In this document: in pieces, positions 1 through 6,347 of the stretch
How positions within the stretch are numbered: position 1 is the first letter of the stretch
Layout of the letters: every line of letters begins with the position of its first letter
Source: JAGGZI01 sp964399605
GTDB taxonomy: Archaea; Aenigmatarchaeota; Aenigmatarchaeia; PWEA01; JAGHBM01
Reading direction: 5' to 3'
Assembly (NCBI GenBank): GCA_964399605.1
Contig: CAYNRH010000029.1
Span: 1 to 10,827, forward strand
Length of the DNA: 10,827 nucleotides
Position numbers and translations under genes: made by a program
Notes under the pieces: model-generated
Databases searched by the model: none
What the model was told of the DNA's origin: nothing
The model's input: only the letters and a program-made list of their open reading frames with translations

Positions 1-36
1 GACTGTAGCAATTAAAGGGCTGATTCCTTTGGTCAT
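1..36 (-). CDS. Type IV pilin/archaellin-like protein, N-terminus only
   Basis: Only the first 12 codons are inside the window, reading MTKGISPLIATV from an ATG at 36. This matches the class III signal peptide of archaeal pilins and archaellins: a short basic leader, the K-G processing site cut by the PibD/FlaK prepilin peptidase, then the hydrophobic stretch that begins ISPLIATV and forms the filament core helix. The start lies 13 bases after the Dph2 stop on the same strand, so it probably closes the L10e-rhomboid-Dph2 operon. I see no strong ribosome site. Which pilin subfamily this is, and its length, cannot be told because the gene leaves the window. Confidence 0.8.
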   Translation of the reverse strand, partial: MTKGISPLIATV

Positions 37-49
37 GATAATATTTTGT

Positions 50-1000
50 TTACAATATATTAATTTTGTTTATTATTTCTTCCAATTCATCCGGGTTCAG
101 TATTGGCTTATCAAATGAAGTTCTGTTTTCTATGGCTATTCTTGGGCATGCGCAGTTCACATAACAGTCCACATCCAGCCCCATAAGCTTATCTGGAGAA
201 ATGTTATCCATCGTGAACATGTATGCTTTTTTTCCTTCCGATTCCAATTTTTTCTTTATGCCTCGCGCCAGATCCAACTGCACCTGCCCGGGCTTCGTTG
301 ATACCAGTATGCCAAATTTCTGTGCGTCTTTTGCATTTCCCTGGGCAGCATACATCTGCCTTACAAACTTGTCCTTTTCTACCTTTACTAAATCCTTTTT
401 TTCCGCATTTACCAAAAAAACTGGCTTGGAAACCTTTAAAGCAAGCCCTAAAGGATGGAAAATCCCTGAACCAACAAAAACAAATGCATCCACGTTTTTC
501 TCTATTTTTAATCCAGCCGAAGGGTCGCATCCTAATATCTGTCCGGGGTAAACAGTTTTTTCACCCTTCCCAAGAAAACAAACCTTGCCATTTGACTCCA
601 GGTATTCCTTTGCTTTCTCAAGAGAGTCCAAATGGTTCACGGAAGAAACAAGACCTATGTTCTTGTAAGGTCTCAGCTTCTCAAGGTTTTTTTCTAAAAT
701 TGGAACCGGGTCAAAATTTATTCTCCACTCATAATATAACACAGGGACTTTAGACTTCAGGCCAAAATCAGAGTGGCCTATGTGAACTAAAAGGTCGCAG
801 CCAAGCCTTTCAGCATCGCAGTCTCTCAAATCACAGGCGCCATAGCAAGGCTCCAAAGAAACAAAAGATTCAATCCCCTCTTTGCCTAAAAAGCTTTCAA
901 TTTCCTGAGCCTTTGTTATCAACCCTTCCGGCAACTGGATGAAAACTCTCCTGGGATTTTTCTCCTTGATTTTTTTAATTAAATCCTTAATAATAACCAC
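50..1000 (-). CDS. dph2: Diphthamide biosynthesis enzyme Dph2
   Basis: This is the archaeal Dph2, a non-canonical radical-SAM [4Fe-4S] enzyme. It transfers the 3-amino-3-carboxypropyl group of SAM to a histidine of elongation factor 2, the first step of diphthamide synthesis. Counting from the GTG at 1000 (316 residues), the FIQLPEGL strand lies near residue 20. The three family cysteine sites are in EPCYGACDLRDCD (Cys52/Cys56), ILGCDPSAG (Cys158) and VNCACPRIAIEN (Cys283/Cys285). The C-terminal FDKPILNPDEL is also typical. An in-frame GTG at 1042 would add 14 residues that overlap the rhomboid gene and do not look like family sequence. GTG 1000 lies one base after the rhomboid stop, so I prefer it and expect translational coupling. 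Length fits archaeal homodimeric Dph2. Confidence 0.93.
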   Translation of the reverse strand: MVIIKDLIKKIKEKNPRRVFIQLPEGLITKAQEIESFLGKEGIESFVSLEPCYGACDLRDCDAERLGCDLLVHIGHSDFGLKSKVPVLYYEWRINFDPVPILEKNLEKLRPYKNIGLVSSVNHLDSLEKAKEYLESNGKVCFLGKGEKTVYPGQILGCDPSAGLKIEKNVDAFVFVGSGIFHPLGLALKVSKPVFLVNAEKKDLVKVEKDKFVRQMYAAQGNAKDAQKFGILVSTKPGQVQLDLARGIKKKLESEGKKAYMFTMDNISPDKLMGLDVDCYVNCACPRIAIENRTSFDKPILNPDELEEIINKINIL

Positions 1001-1001
1001 C

Positions 1002-1673
1002 CTAAAACAAGCTTCCCAATATTCTCGAATAGTCAAGGGCACTCAGTATGTTCCATATTACAGGAGTCATGAAAAGAACTACAAAGAGTATGACAACTAT
1101 TAACAATCCCTTTACACCACCTTCCCTGAGCCCCGCAATTATCCCCACGGCCAGCCCACCCAGGTGAGCACTGTAAGCAACATTTGGGTCGCCTCCAAAA
1201 AGAAATGCCAAAATTGTATAAACTGTGTAGATTATTCCAACCAGCGCAAGAGGAACCGGTATTAAATACGGATAGAAAATGAACTCAAAGGGTTTTATTA
1301 TCATAACCGCTCCCATTATTGCAAATATTGCCCCTGAAGCTCCTACGAAAAGCTGGTCACCGGGATAAAAAAACATGGATACAAGATTTCCGCCAATGCC
1401 ACCAAGTAGAAATATTGTCAGGAACTTCCAAGGCGCTATTTCATTTTCCAGCGCCCTTCCAAAAAAGAACAAGGCAATCATATTAAGAACCAGGTGAGCA
1501 ACACTTCCATGAAGAAATATTGAAGTGACTATACACCAGAATTCGCCGCCAAAAAAATTGTCTTTTGAAAAACCATACCTTTCAAAAATTTCATTCTGGT
1601 CATATCTTGGCACGGTCCCTATGAGAGCAAAAATTATTATGCACAGCGCTATGAGGAAATAAGTTAATTTCAT
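1002..1673 (-). CDS. Rhomboid family intramembrane serine protease
   Basis: A 223-residue polytopic membrane protein with the rhomboid signature in order: HGSVAHLVLN (HxxxN, His60/Asn64) in the second helix, GASGAIFAIMGA with the catalytic Ser113 (GxSG), and YSAHLGGLAVG with the catalytic His170. These form the Ser-His dyad that cuts substrate helices inside the membrane. About six to seven hydrophobic segments are visible, with the first at residues 5-20. The gene sits 25 bases after L10e and ends one base before Dph2, so it is probably co-transcribed. An AT-rich TATA-like stretch about 25 bases before the ATG could give an extra leaderless start. All catalytic residues are present. The substrate is unknown. 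Confidence 0.93.
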   Translation of the reverse strand: MKLTYFLIALCIIIFALIGTVPRYDQNEIFERYGFSKDNFFGGEFWCIVTSIFLHGSVAHLVLNMIALFFFGRALENEIAPWKFLTIFLLGGIGGNLVSMFFYPGDQLFVGASGAIFAIMGAVMIIKPFEFIFYPYLIPVPLALVGIIYTVYTILAFLFGGDPNVAYSAHLGGLAVGIIAGLREGGVKGLLIVVILFVVLFMTPVIWNILSALDYSRILGSLF

Positions 1674-1698
1674 AAAAAGAATAGGTTTAATATAATAT

Positions 1699-2220
1699 TT
1701 AATTGTTTAACTCTTCTATCTTTGCCCTGCACGGCAGCTTGAACTTCGCCCTTCTCAACGCCTCTTTTGCTATGTCTCCTTTTCCTTCCGGAACTCTTAT
1801 CGTAATAACTTTCTGACCGCTTTTGACCTGGGCGGCAAAGCCAACTGGCTTTCCGAAAGACCTTCTCATACCCTCCTGCAACCTGTCTGCACCTGCACCT
1901 GTAGCCATTGGATTTTCCCTCATAACATGGTGTGGATATACCAAAATTTTCAAGAAGTATTCGTCTCTTCCCAATGTGTTCATAAGATATTTATTCGCAT
2001 TTGTCCTTGCAGACTCCAGAGCGTTGTGCCTTATCTGAACATCGTCCTTTGATATCAGCGTAAATGCCACTGGAAAATCTCCCTTTGGGTCGCCAGTCTC
2101 AAATCTATTAATTTTTGATCCTGGAACACCCTTAACATAGGATTTTCTGGGTCTTCTCTGTGAAATCCTTGTATAGGGTCTCTTAACTTTTCTGTAACAT
2201 CTTCCTGGTCTTAAAGCCAT
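1699..2220 (-). CDS. rpl10e: Ribosomal protein L10e (uL16 family)
   Basis: The 173-residue protein begins MALRPGRCYRKVKRPYTRIS and continues with GSKINRFETGDPKGDFP, an N-terminal region typical of archaeal/eukaryal L10e. VYPHHVMRENPMATGAGADR and MRRSFGKPVG in the middle match the rRNA-binding loop near the tRNA elbow of the large subunit. Length is normal for the family. It is the first gene of a leftward unit and shares a palindromic TATA region with the divergent deaminase gene. GATGTGTT followed by three bases and then ATG is the likely ribosome site, and the same octamer with the same spacing precedes the gene starting at 4000. Confidence 0.97.
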   Translation of the reverse strand: MALRPGRCYRKVKRPYTRISQRRPRKSYVKGVPGSKINRFETGDPKGDFPVAFTLISKDDVQIRHNALESARTNANKYLMNTLGRDEYFLKILVYPHHVMRENPMATGAGADRLQEGMRRSFGKPVGFAAQVKSGQKVITIRVPEGKGDIAKEALRRAKFKLPCRAKIEELNN

Positions 2221-2257
2221 AACAACACATCTTTTTTTATCTTTAAGTTAACACTTG

Positions 2258-2275
2258 CAAATATTTAAATATTTG
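2258..2275. promoter_or_regulatory. Palindromic bidirectional TATA region
   Basis: CAAATATTTAAATATTTG is a perfect 18-base palindrome between the divergent L10e and deaminase genes. Its TATA-like core reads the same on both strands. It lies about 45 bases before the L10e start at 2220 and about 33 bases before the deaminase ATG at 2300. Transcription about 25 bases away in each direction would give a short leader to L10e and a nearly leaderless deaminase mRNA. That one box serves both genes is inference. Confidence 0.55.
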
Positions 2276-2299
2276 GTTACTTATATTGTTTTTGGTTTT

Positions 2300-2779
2300 A
2301 TGGATAAGAGGCCGTCTTGGGACGATTATTTCATGGAAATAACGAGAACAGTGGCAAGAAGATCCACCTGCGACCGTGGAAGAAGCGGAGCACTGATTGT
2401 TAAAAACAAGAGAATTCTTACAACTGGATATGTTGGGGCTCCTGCCGGACTGCCTCACTGCGATGAAGTTGGCCACCAGCTGAGGGAAGTGCTGCATGAA
2501 GATGGAACAAGGAGCAAACATTGCTTAAGGACAGTACATGCAGAGCAAAATGCAATAGTTCAGGCAGCCAGATTTGGAATATCTATAGAAGGTGCAACCA
2601 TCTACTGCACAATGACGCCATGCTACACATGCGCAAAAATGATAATAAATGCGGGAATAAAGAGGGTCGTATGTGAAAAAGATTATCATGCATCAAGAGA
2701 CACAAAAGAAATTTTCAAAAAAGCTGGCATAGAACTTGTCATAAAAAATCATGAAGTTGAAAAATACGACGACCAATAA
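2300..2779 (+). CDS. dCMP deaminase family protein
   Basis: This zinc-dependent cytidine/deoxycytidylate deaminase family member has 159 residues. It would convert dCMP to dUMP, feeding thymidylate synthesis. The zinc site is clear: RTVHAEQNAI gives His80 and the proton-shuttling Glu82, and TMTPCYTCAKM gives Cys108 and Cys111 (PCxxC). The start RPSWDDYFMEIT, STCDRGRSGALIVKN and GYVGAPAGLPHCDE are typical of the dCMP deaminase/ComEB group rather than of cytidine or tRNA deaminases. An upstream in-frame ATG at 2255 would add 15 residues encoded by the promoter palindrome, so I chose the ATG at 2300. Its stop directly abuts the stop of the convergent gene. Substrate is inferred from family only. 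Confidence 0.9.
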   Translation: MDKRPSWDDYFMEITRTVARRSTCDRGRSGALIVKNKRILTTGYVGAPAGLPHCDEVGHQLREVLHEDGTRSKHCLRTVHAEQNAIVQAARFGISIEGATIYCTMTPCYTCAKMIINAGIKRVVCEKDYHASRDTKEIFKKAGIELVIKNHEVEKYDDQ

Positions 2780-4000
2780 TTAGAATGGGTTTATTTTCTT
2801 CCATATTGTGTTTTCCTTTTTCTTCCTTTCCTCTTCCTCTTTTTTCATCTTTCTTATGTTCTTCTTTATGGTTTCTTCTACCCTCTTCAAAGATGCCCTG
2901 TTGTTGCCTATTCCTGATGTGTTTCCAAAGCCTATGACTAAAATTTTCTCTTTTTTCTTTCCTCTCCTTATCATTTCCTTAACCTTTTCAACACCAGGCT
3001 GGAGAGCTTTGTATATGTCTTCCCTCATTGGATAAATTGCATTCTCATCAACTTCTTTGATGCCAATGGAATCCACCGGTATGTTCTTTTTTGCTGATAT
3101 ATCTTCTATCTGGGATGAGTGGTAAGAAAGAATTTCACTTCCTCTCTGACCAACACCAACACCTTCAGTTACAACCCCGTTCTTTTCTCCATAAAGTGCA
3201 CCTGCAGCATCTACGGTTATGATTCTATCTATCTTTTCTCTCTTCGCTATTTTCTCCACGAACTTTCCCGGATAACCTATTGTTGTTCCCGGACCAAGAG
3301 CCTTGGACAATATCACATCCTTTCCTTCTATCTTGACTTTAGCATATGCAAACTGCTCTTCCTCAAGTTTTACAACTTTTGCATTTGCCGGTATCATTGA
3401 AGCGACAATAAGCGGCCCTATACCATCACCTATTGGAGCATTATCAACAAAGGCATCCACTGATTTTAGGAGTGCATCCGCAGTCTTCTTTATGAGTGGT
3501 ATCTGCATCTGGATGAGCATGGCAATCTGGAGAAGATTATATTTTTTTATCAGCTCAAGATAGTGCCTTATTATTTTTGCTATCTGGTATATGCTTGCAT
3601 TGTGGTTCAACGCTGCTGCTATATCCTTCACTTCTTCCTTGCTCAGGTTCGGGGCAATCTCCTCAACAAAGCCAATTTCCCTGCTTTCAGCGTGCTTTAT
3701 AACCTGGTGTATCTTGCCAACTATTCCATATGGGTCCAAAGAAACTGGAGTTGCAACAAAGAATTCCATAAAATCAGAAACCTTTTTCTTCAGCTCCTTT
3801 GATGGCTTTTTGGATATCTTGCTCAATATTTTTTCCTTGCCCTTATCTCCCATGTTCTCTATGTCGTTGAGGTCTTTTTCTATCTTAACAACAACCTGGG
3901 TTATCATTATTCTTGGGTAAAGGAATATGAAAACAAATAGCATTAAAAACCATAATATACTGCTTATCCAGTCTCCTCCCCCACCGAACTGCATCATCAT
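2780..4000 (-). CDS. DUF1512-like archaeal membrane-anchored protein
   Basis: This 406-residue protein has one N-terminal membrane helix (about residues 12-32) and a large soluble, probably cytoplasmic part. From memory it fits the archaeal DUF1512 family of unknown function: a helical central region, then glycine-rich blocks DGIGPLIVASMIPA (about 193-206), LGPGTTIGYPGK (about 236-247), VDAAGALYGEKNGVVTEGVG (about 264-283) and a final GFGNTSGIGNN. The repeated GPG/GxGN loops suggest nucleotide or phosphate binding, but I see no standard Walker motif. The C-terminus is a highly charged Lys/Glu helix followed by WKKINPF. GATGTGTT sits three bases before the ATG, as at L10e. The stop abuts that of the deaminase gene, so its terminator must lie inside that gene. 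Family assignment is moderately sure and function unknown. Confidence 0.7.
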   Translation of the reverse strand: MMMQFGGGGDWISSILWFLMLFVFIFLYPRIMITQVVVKIEKDLNDIENMGDKGKEKILSKISKKPSKELKKKVSDFMEFFVATPVSLDPYGIVGKIHQVIKHAESREIGFVEEIAPNLSKEEVKDIAAALNHNASIYQIAKIIRHYLELIKKYNLLQIAMLIQMQIPLIKKTADALLKSVDAFVDNAPIGDGIGPLIVASMIPANAKVVKLEEEQFAYAKVKIEGKDVILSKALGPGTTIGYPGKFVEKIAKREKIDRIITVDAAGALYGEKNGVVTEGVGVGQRGSEILSYHSSQIEDISAKKNIPVDSIGIKEVDENAIYPMREDIYKALQPGVEKVKEMIRRGKKKEKILVIGFGNTSGIGNNRASLKRVEETIKKNIRKMKKEEEERKKKENTIWKKINPF

Positions 4001-4041
4001 TTTAACACATCCTTGATTGTAATTAATATATTGACTGTTCC

Positions 4042-4049
4042 TTTAAATA
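4042..4049. promoter_or_regulatory. TATA-like box between divergent genes
   Basis: TTTAAATA lies 38 bases before the MFS start at 4087 and, as TATTTAAA on the other strand, about 42 bases before the start at 4000. It is the most TATA-like sequence in the 86-base gap and could drive either or both genes. A second AT-rich stretch at 4020-4031 is a weaker candidate. Confidence 0.45.
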
Positions 4050-4086
4050 GTTTTCCTGGTGTAAAAAATATAAACCAGTAAAAGAA

Positions 4087-4662
4087 ATGATCATCATGCG
4101 AAGGGAACTTAAAATATTGCTTTCGGCTGATGGACTGTTCATGCTTGCTGGCGGGCTGTTTGGGCCTATCTATGCTGTATTTGTTGAACAGATAGGGGGA
4201 GACCTCTTGACTGCCGGTGGCGCCTACGGCCTGTACTCAATATCTGCAGGACTTTTGATTTTCCTTATAAGCAGATGGGAAGACCGTGTTAAACATCAGG
4301 AAAAACTGGTTGTAATCGGATATATCCTGAGCACCATTGGGTTTATTGGATACCTGTTCATCAGGACGCCAATTCACCTGTTCATTGTACAGATAATTCT
4401 TGGTCTTGGGGAAGCAGTGTATAAACCTGCATACGATAGTATGTATTCTAGACACATGGATAAGAATAAATTTGCATCTGAATGGGGACTCTGGGAATCA
4501 ATGTATTATATAACCACAGCAGCTGCCGCAGTAATTGGCGGGTTTCTGGCAAATATGTTCGGCTTCAGAGTAGTTTTTATTTTCATGGCTGTTATATCAC
4601 TGATTGGATTAGCCACATCATCCATCCTGGTTCTTAAAAAGTTTTATATTAAACAAAACTAA
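4087..4662 (+). CDS. Half-length MFS transporter-like protein (six helices)
   Basis: A 191-residue protein with six predicted membrane helices (roughly 10-34, 43-63, 74-92, 96-116, 137-157, 160-184), resembling only the N-terminal half of a 12-helix Major Facilitator transporter. The loop after helix 2, SRWEDRVKHQEKL, resembles MFS motif A (DRxxx with basic residues), and ILGLGEAVYKPAYDSMYS in helix 4 is MFS-like. The reading frame ends cleanly, and the following gene encodes an unrelated protein, so no second half is nearby. It may act as a homodimer of half-transporters or may be a degenerate remnant. The even codon quality and intact motifs favour a functional short form. A start at the second Met (4096) is possible. 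Substrate unknown. Confidence 0.7.
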   Translation: MIIMRRELKILLSADGLFMLAGGLFGPIYAVFVEQIGGDLLTAGGAYGLYSISAGLLIFLISRWEDRVKHQEKLVVIGYILSTIGFIGYLFIRTPIHLFIVQIILGLGEAVYKPAYDSMYSRHMDKNKFASEWGLWESMYYITTAAAAVIGGFLANMFGFRVVFIFMAVISLIGLATSSILVLKKFYIKQN

Positions 4663-4672
4663 TTTATTTTTT

Positions 4673-5353
4673 ATGGACTGGAAAATAATTGTCATTGTTT
4701 TAGTCGGACTTTTCCTTATTACAAGCGGGTTTCTTGAAAAGGTTGGTGTGAACACCGGCGACATTGAATCCAAGGCAAAGGACTTTCTGGGGAAGTTTGT
4801 CTCAAATGTTCCCGATGTTTCCGTGGTGAGAAACATAACAATCAGCGGCGAATTCCAGAATCCAGAAATAGACCTCAGCAACATCCCCATAGAATCTCTG
4901 ACCATAAAATATGAGCCGTTTGAACAGGACCATGAAATTTTTATAAGCAACAACAAGATGTCTGTTAAAAGCTTGGCTGTTATAAACCTTAAAAATTACA
5001 ACGGTGTTTTAAAAATAAACAATGACAGGCTGGATATTGTCGGAAACTCCAAGGAGGCAAACATAAATGACATAAGCTTTGAAACTACTAAGAACATACC
5101 AATTGAAGCATACTCCCTTAAATTTAAAGAGCTTGAAATAAACAACCTTAAAATAAACAGGTTCAACCCTAAGAATATGAACGGAAAACTATCAATACAG
5201 GAAAAAATCACCATCAACCTTGAGAACGAACCATTGATACTGGAAGCATTCTTGGGTGACATGAAATTTTCTGGTACCATGCTCAAAATTGATGGCAAGA
5301 CCAGAAGAGTTCTTGTGTCAGGAAAGGATTACAGCGCCACTGTGGGCAGCTAA
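4673..5353 (+). CDS. Membrane-anchored beta-rich protein, unknown function
   Basis: I do not recognise this 226-residue protein. An N-terminal hydrophobic helix (residues 4-20) follows a very short MDWK start and probably anchors it with the rest outside the cell. From about residue 50 the sequence is made of alternating short strands: NITISGEFQNPEIDLSNI, SLTIKYEPF, KMSVKSLAVINLKNYNG and later LEINNLKINRF. This suggests a long beta sheet or beta helix, somewhat like bacterial LEA, LptC or AsmA-type periplasmic domains. There are no cysteines and no catalytic motif. It begins 10 bases after the MFS-like gene and is probably co-transcribed with it. Its stop overlaps the stop of the convergent gene. 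Confidence 0.75.
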   Translation: MDWKIIVIVLVGLFLITSGFLEKVGVNTGDIESKAKDFLGKFVSNVPDVSVVRNITISGEFQNPEIDLSNIPIESLTIKYEPFEQDHEIFISNNKMSVKSLAVINLKNYNGVLKINNDRLDIVGNSKEANINDISFETTKNIPIEAYSLKFKELEINNLKINRFNPKNMNGKLSIQEKITINLENEPLILEAFLGDMKFSGTMLKIDGKTRRVLVSGKDYSATVGS

Positions 5354-5757
5354 TGTTTCCTTTTTTTCTTAGTTCCCAAAAGATCTTTCTCAACTTCCTT
5401 TTCTATTTTCTTTATCTTATGTTTTTCCAGGAACGGCTTGAAGAATTTCTCCAAAAACTTTACTGCTCCCAAAACAAAAATTGCGACAAGGTAAAGCGTT
5501 ACGGCAGACGTTGCATAGAAAATCAGATTGTCCAGGGTTATTGGTATTCCCCAATCAAAGAAATGGTTCATAACAAATGGAAACAAAATTCCTGCTATGA
5601 CAGCAATCAGAATCCTGAAGGCAAGCTTGACTAACTTGTAAAGAATGTAAATTCCTACAACAAATATTATGAATGTTACAATGCTGTTGGATTCAAAGAA
5701 TGTTAGAAGTTGTCCAAACAACCCGATTATGCCAAAGCCGGTCAATGGAATATTCAT
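5350..5757 (-). CDS. Small three-helix membrane protein, unknown function
   Basis: An unrecognised 135-residue protein with hydrophobic segments at about 24-44, 46-64 and 77-100. A strongly basic, probably cytoplasmic tail (about 103-135) carries EKHKIKKIEKEVEKDLLGTK and ends KKKRKH. The basic tail could bind nucleic acid or simply fix topology. The start is ATG at 5757. A TATA-like AATTATATATTTTA (read leftward) lies about 16-30 bases upstream, so the mRNA is probably leaderless. The stop (TAG, 5350-5352) overlaps the TAA of the gene on the other strand within CTAA. Confidence 0.75.
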   Translation of the reverse strand: MNIPLTGFGIIGLFGQLLTFFESNSIVTFIIFVVGIYILYKLVKLAFRILIAVIAGILFPFVMNHFFDWGIPITLDNLIFYATSAVTLYLVAIFVLGAVKFLEKFFKPFLEKHKIKKIEKEVEKDLLGTKKKRKH

Positions 5758-5790
5758 ATTTTATTTATTTGTTAGATAAAATATATAATT

Positions 5791-5862
5791 GTCCCGATGA
5801 AGACAAAGATAAATGGATGCAGATTCTATCTGCGTCAGTCGGTAGGAGGTGAGCTGAGGGAC
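5791..5862 (+). ncRNA. Candidate structured small RNA (72 bases)
   Basis: This gap between divergent genes is much less AT-rich than its flanks and folds well. GTCCC at 5791-5795 pairs with GGGAC at 5858-5862. Next to that stem, GATG (5796-5799) faces CTGA, so tandem G-A mismatches extend the helix. In the centre, GATGCAGAT (5816-5824) pairs with ATCTGCGTC (5828-5836) in a nine-pair hairpin with a TCT loop. Between them lie two purine-rich strands of about 20 bases. A perfect Shine-Dalgarno-like GGAGGTGA (5845-5852) is present but no start codon follows. Length suits a small guide RNA, but box C/D and H/ACA spacing does not fit well. The strand is uncertain because the stems also form on the other strand. 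Confidence 0.4.
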
Positions 5863-5875
5863 TAAATATATAAAA
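5863..5875 (+). promoter_or_regulatory. TATA box before the 5919 gene
   Basis: TAAATATATAAAA is a near-ideal archaeal TATA box. It predicts a start near 5892 and a leader of about 25 bases to the ATG at 5919. It begins right after the closing stem of the candidate RNA, which supports that RNA being a separate transcript. A second AT-rich stretch (about 5890-5902) could instead give a leaderless start. Confidence 0.5.
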
Positions 5876-5918
5876 AACGCGAAGTTAACTATTAATATTT
5901 TGCAGCGTTAATTAAAGT

Positions 5919-6281
5919 ATGGAAATAAAAGATATAAATTTTGTAGGCAATTCAGAAAAGGAGATAAATTATTTAAAAAACTTATTTGAAAAGTACTTTC
6001 CAATTGAAGTCATAGAATGTACAGGCGATGTTGAAGAAAATGATTTTTTTGCTAAAAAAGAAGGAAGCGATGAAGTTACTGTATACGTAGGATTAATCCC
6101 CAGATATCCAATAAAGGTCGTGTCTATTTCTATTCCTAATTATGAATCTCTCGAGGATTATGAAGAAAATCCTCTAATGAAAGAAAAAAGAAATATGAAA
6201 TACAATATTATAAGTGAAAAAGATGTTGTTGTAATAGATCCCTTTGACATTAACGCCATACTTAACATACACTTCAAGTAA
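5919..6281 (+). CDS. Small acidic soluble protein, unknown function
   Basis: An unrecognised 120-residue protein with no membrane segment and no cysteine pair. It starts with a strand (IKDINFVG), then a helix rich in charge (NYLKNLFEKYF), then alternating strands (PIEVIECTG, EVTVYVGLIP, IKVVSISIPN). A very acidic loop SLEDYEENPLMKEK is followed by DVVVIDPFDINAIL near the end. The order suggests a small alpha/beta domain. Codon use is more AT-rich than in the genes to the left. No gene is coupled to it: the next, a zinc-ribbon gene, has its own TATA box. The start is supported by the TATA box upstream rather than by a ribosome site. Confidence 0.7.
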   Translation: MEIKDINFVGNSEKEINYLKNLFEKYFPIEVIECTGDVEENDFFAKKEGSDEVTVYVGLIPRYPIKVVSISIPNYESLEDYEENPLMKEKRNMKYNIISEKDVVVIDPFDINAILNIHFK

Positions 6282-6303
6282 GAATTTTACGTTGAATTTA
6301 AGG

Positions 6304-6311
6304 TTTATATA
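6304..6311 (+). promoter_or_regulatory. TATA box before zinc-ribbon gene
   Basis: TTTATATA lies 36 bases before the proposed ATT start at 6348. Transcription about 25 bases downstream would begin near 6332, just before AAGGGGTGG, which can pair with the 16S 3' end using G-U pairs. The mRNA would thus carry a very short leader with a ribosome site. Confidence 0.5.
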
Positions 6312-6347
6312 CACCTATGCACAATTATTTAAGGAAGGGGTGGTTTT

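Noticed and set aside
201..753. Long frames opposite Dph2
   Set aside because: They are shadows of a clearly conserved gene, with low-complexity Ser, Phe and Pro-rich translations.
1001..1042. Longer Dph2 from the GTG at 1042
   Set aside because: The extra 14 residues overlap the rhomboid gene and do not resemble Dph2. The GTG at 1000 fits family length.
2255..2299. Longer deaminase start at 2255
   Set aside because: The added residues are encoded by the TATA palindrome and the spacer, and the family begins near RPSWDDYF.
5796..5857. Box C/D guide RNA (GATGA near the 5' stem, CTGA before the 3' stem)
   Set aside because: The C box lacks its first two bases, no bulge is left for a kink-turn, and there are no usable internal C' and D' boxes at guide-length spacing.
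5791..5862. tRNA-Arg(UCU)-like features: 72 bases, a TCT at the centre of a seven-base loop with U before and A after it
   Set aside because: No D arm and no T arm or TTC-type loop can be formed, and the acceptor stem has only five proper pairs.
5863..5873. ANA box of an H/ACA RNA after the GGGAC stem
   Set aside because: The strands between the two stems are about 20 bases each, too long for a standard pseudouridylation pocket.
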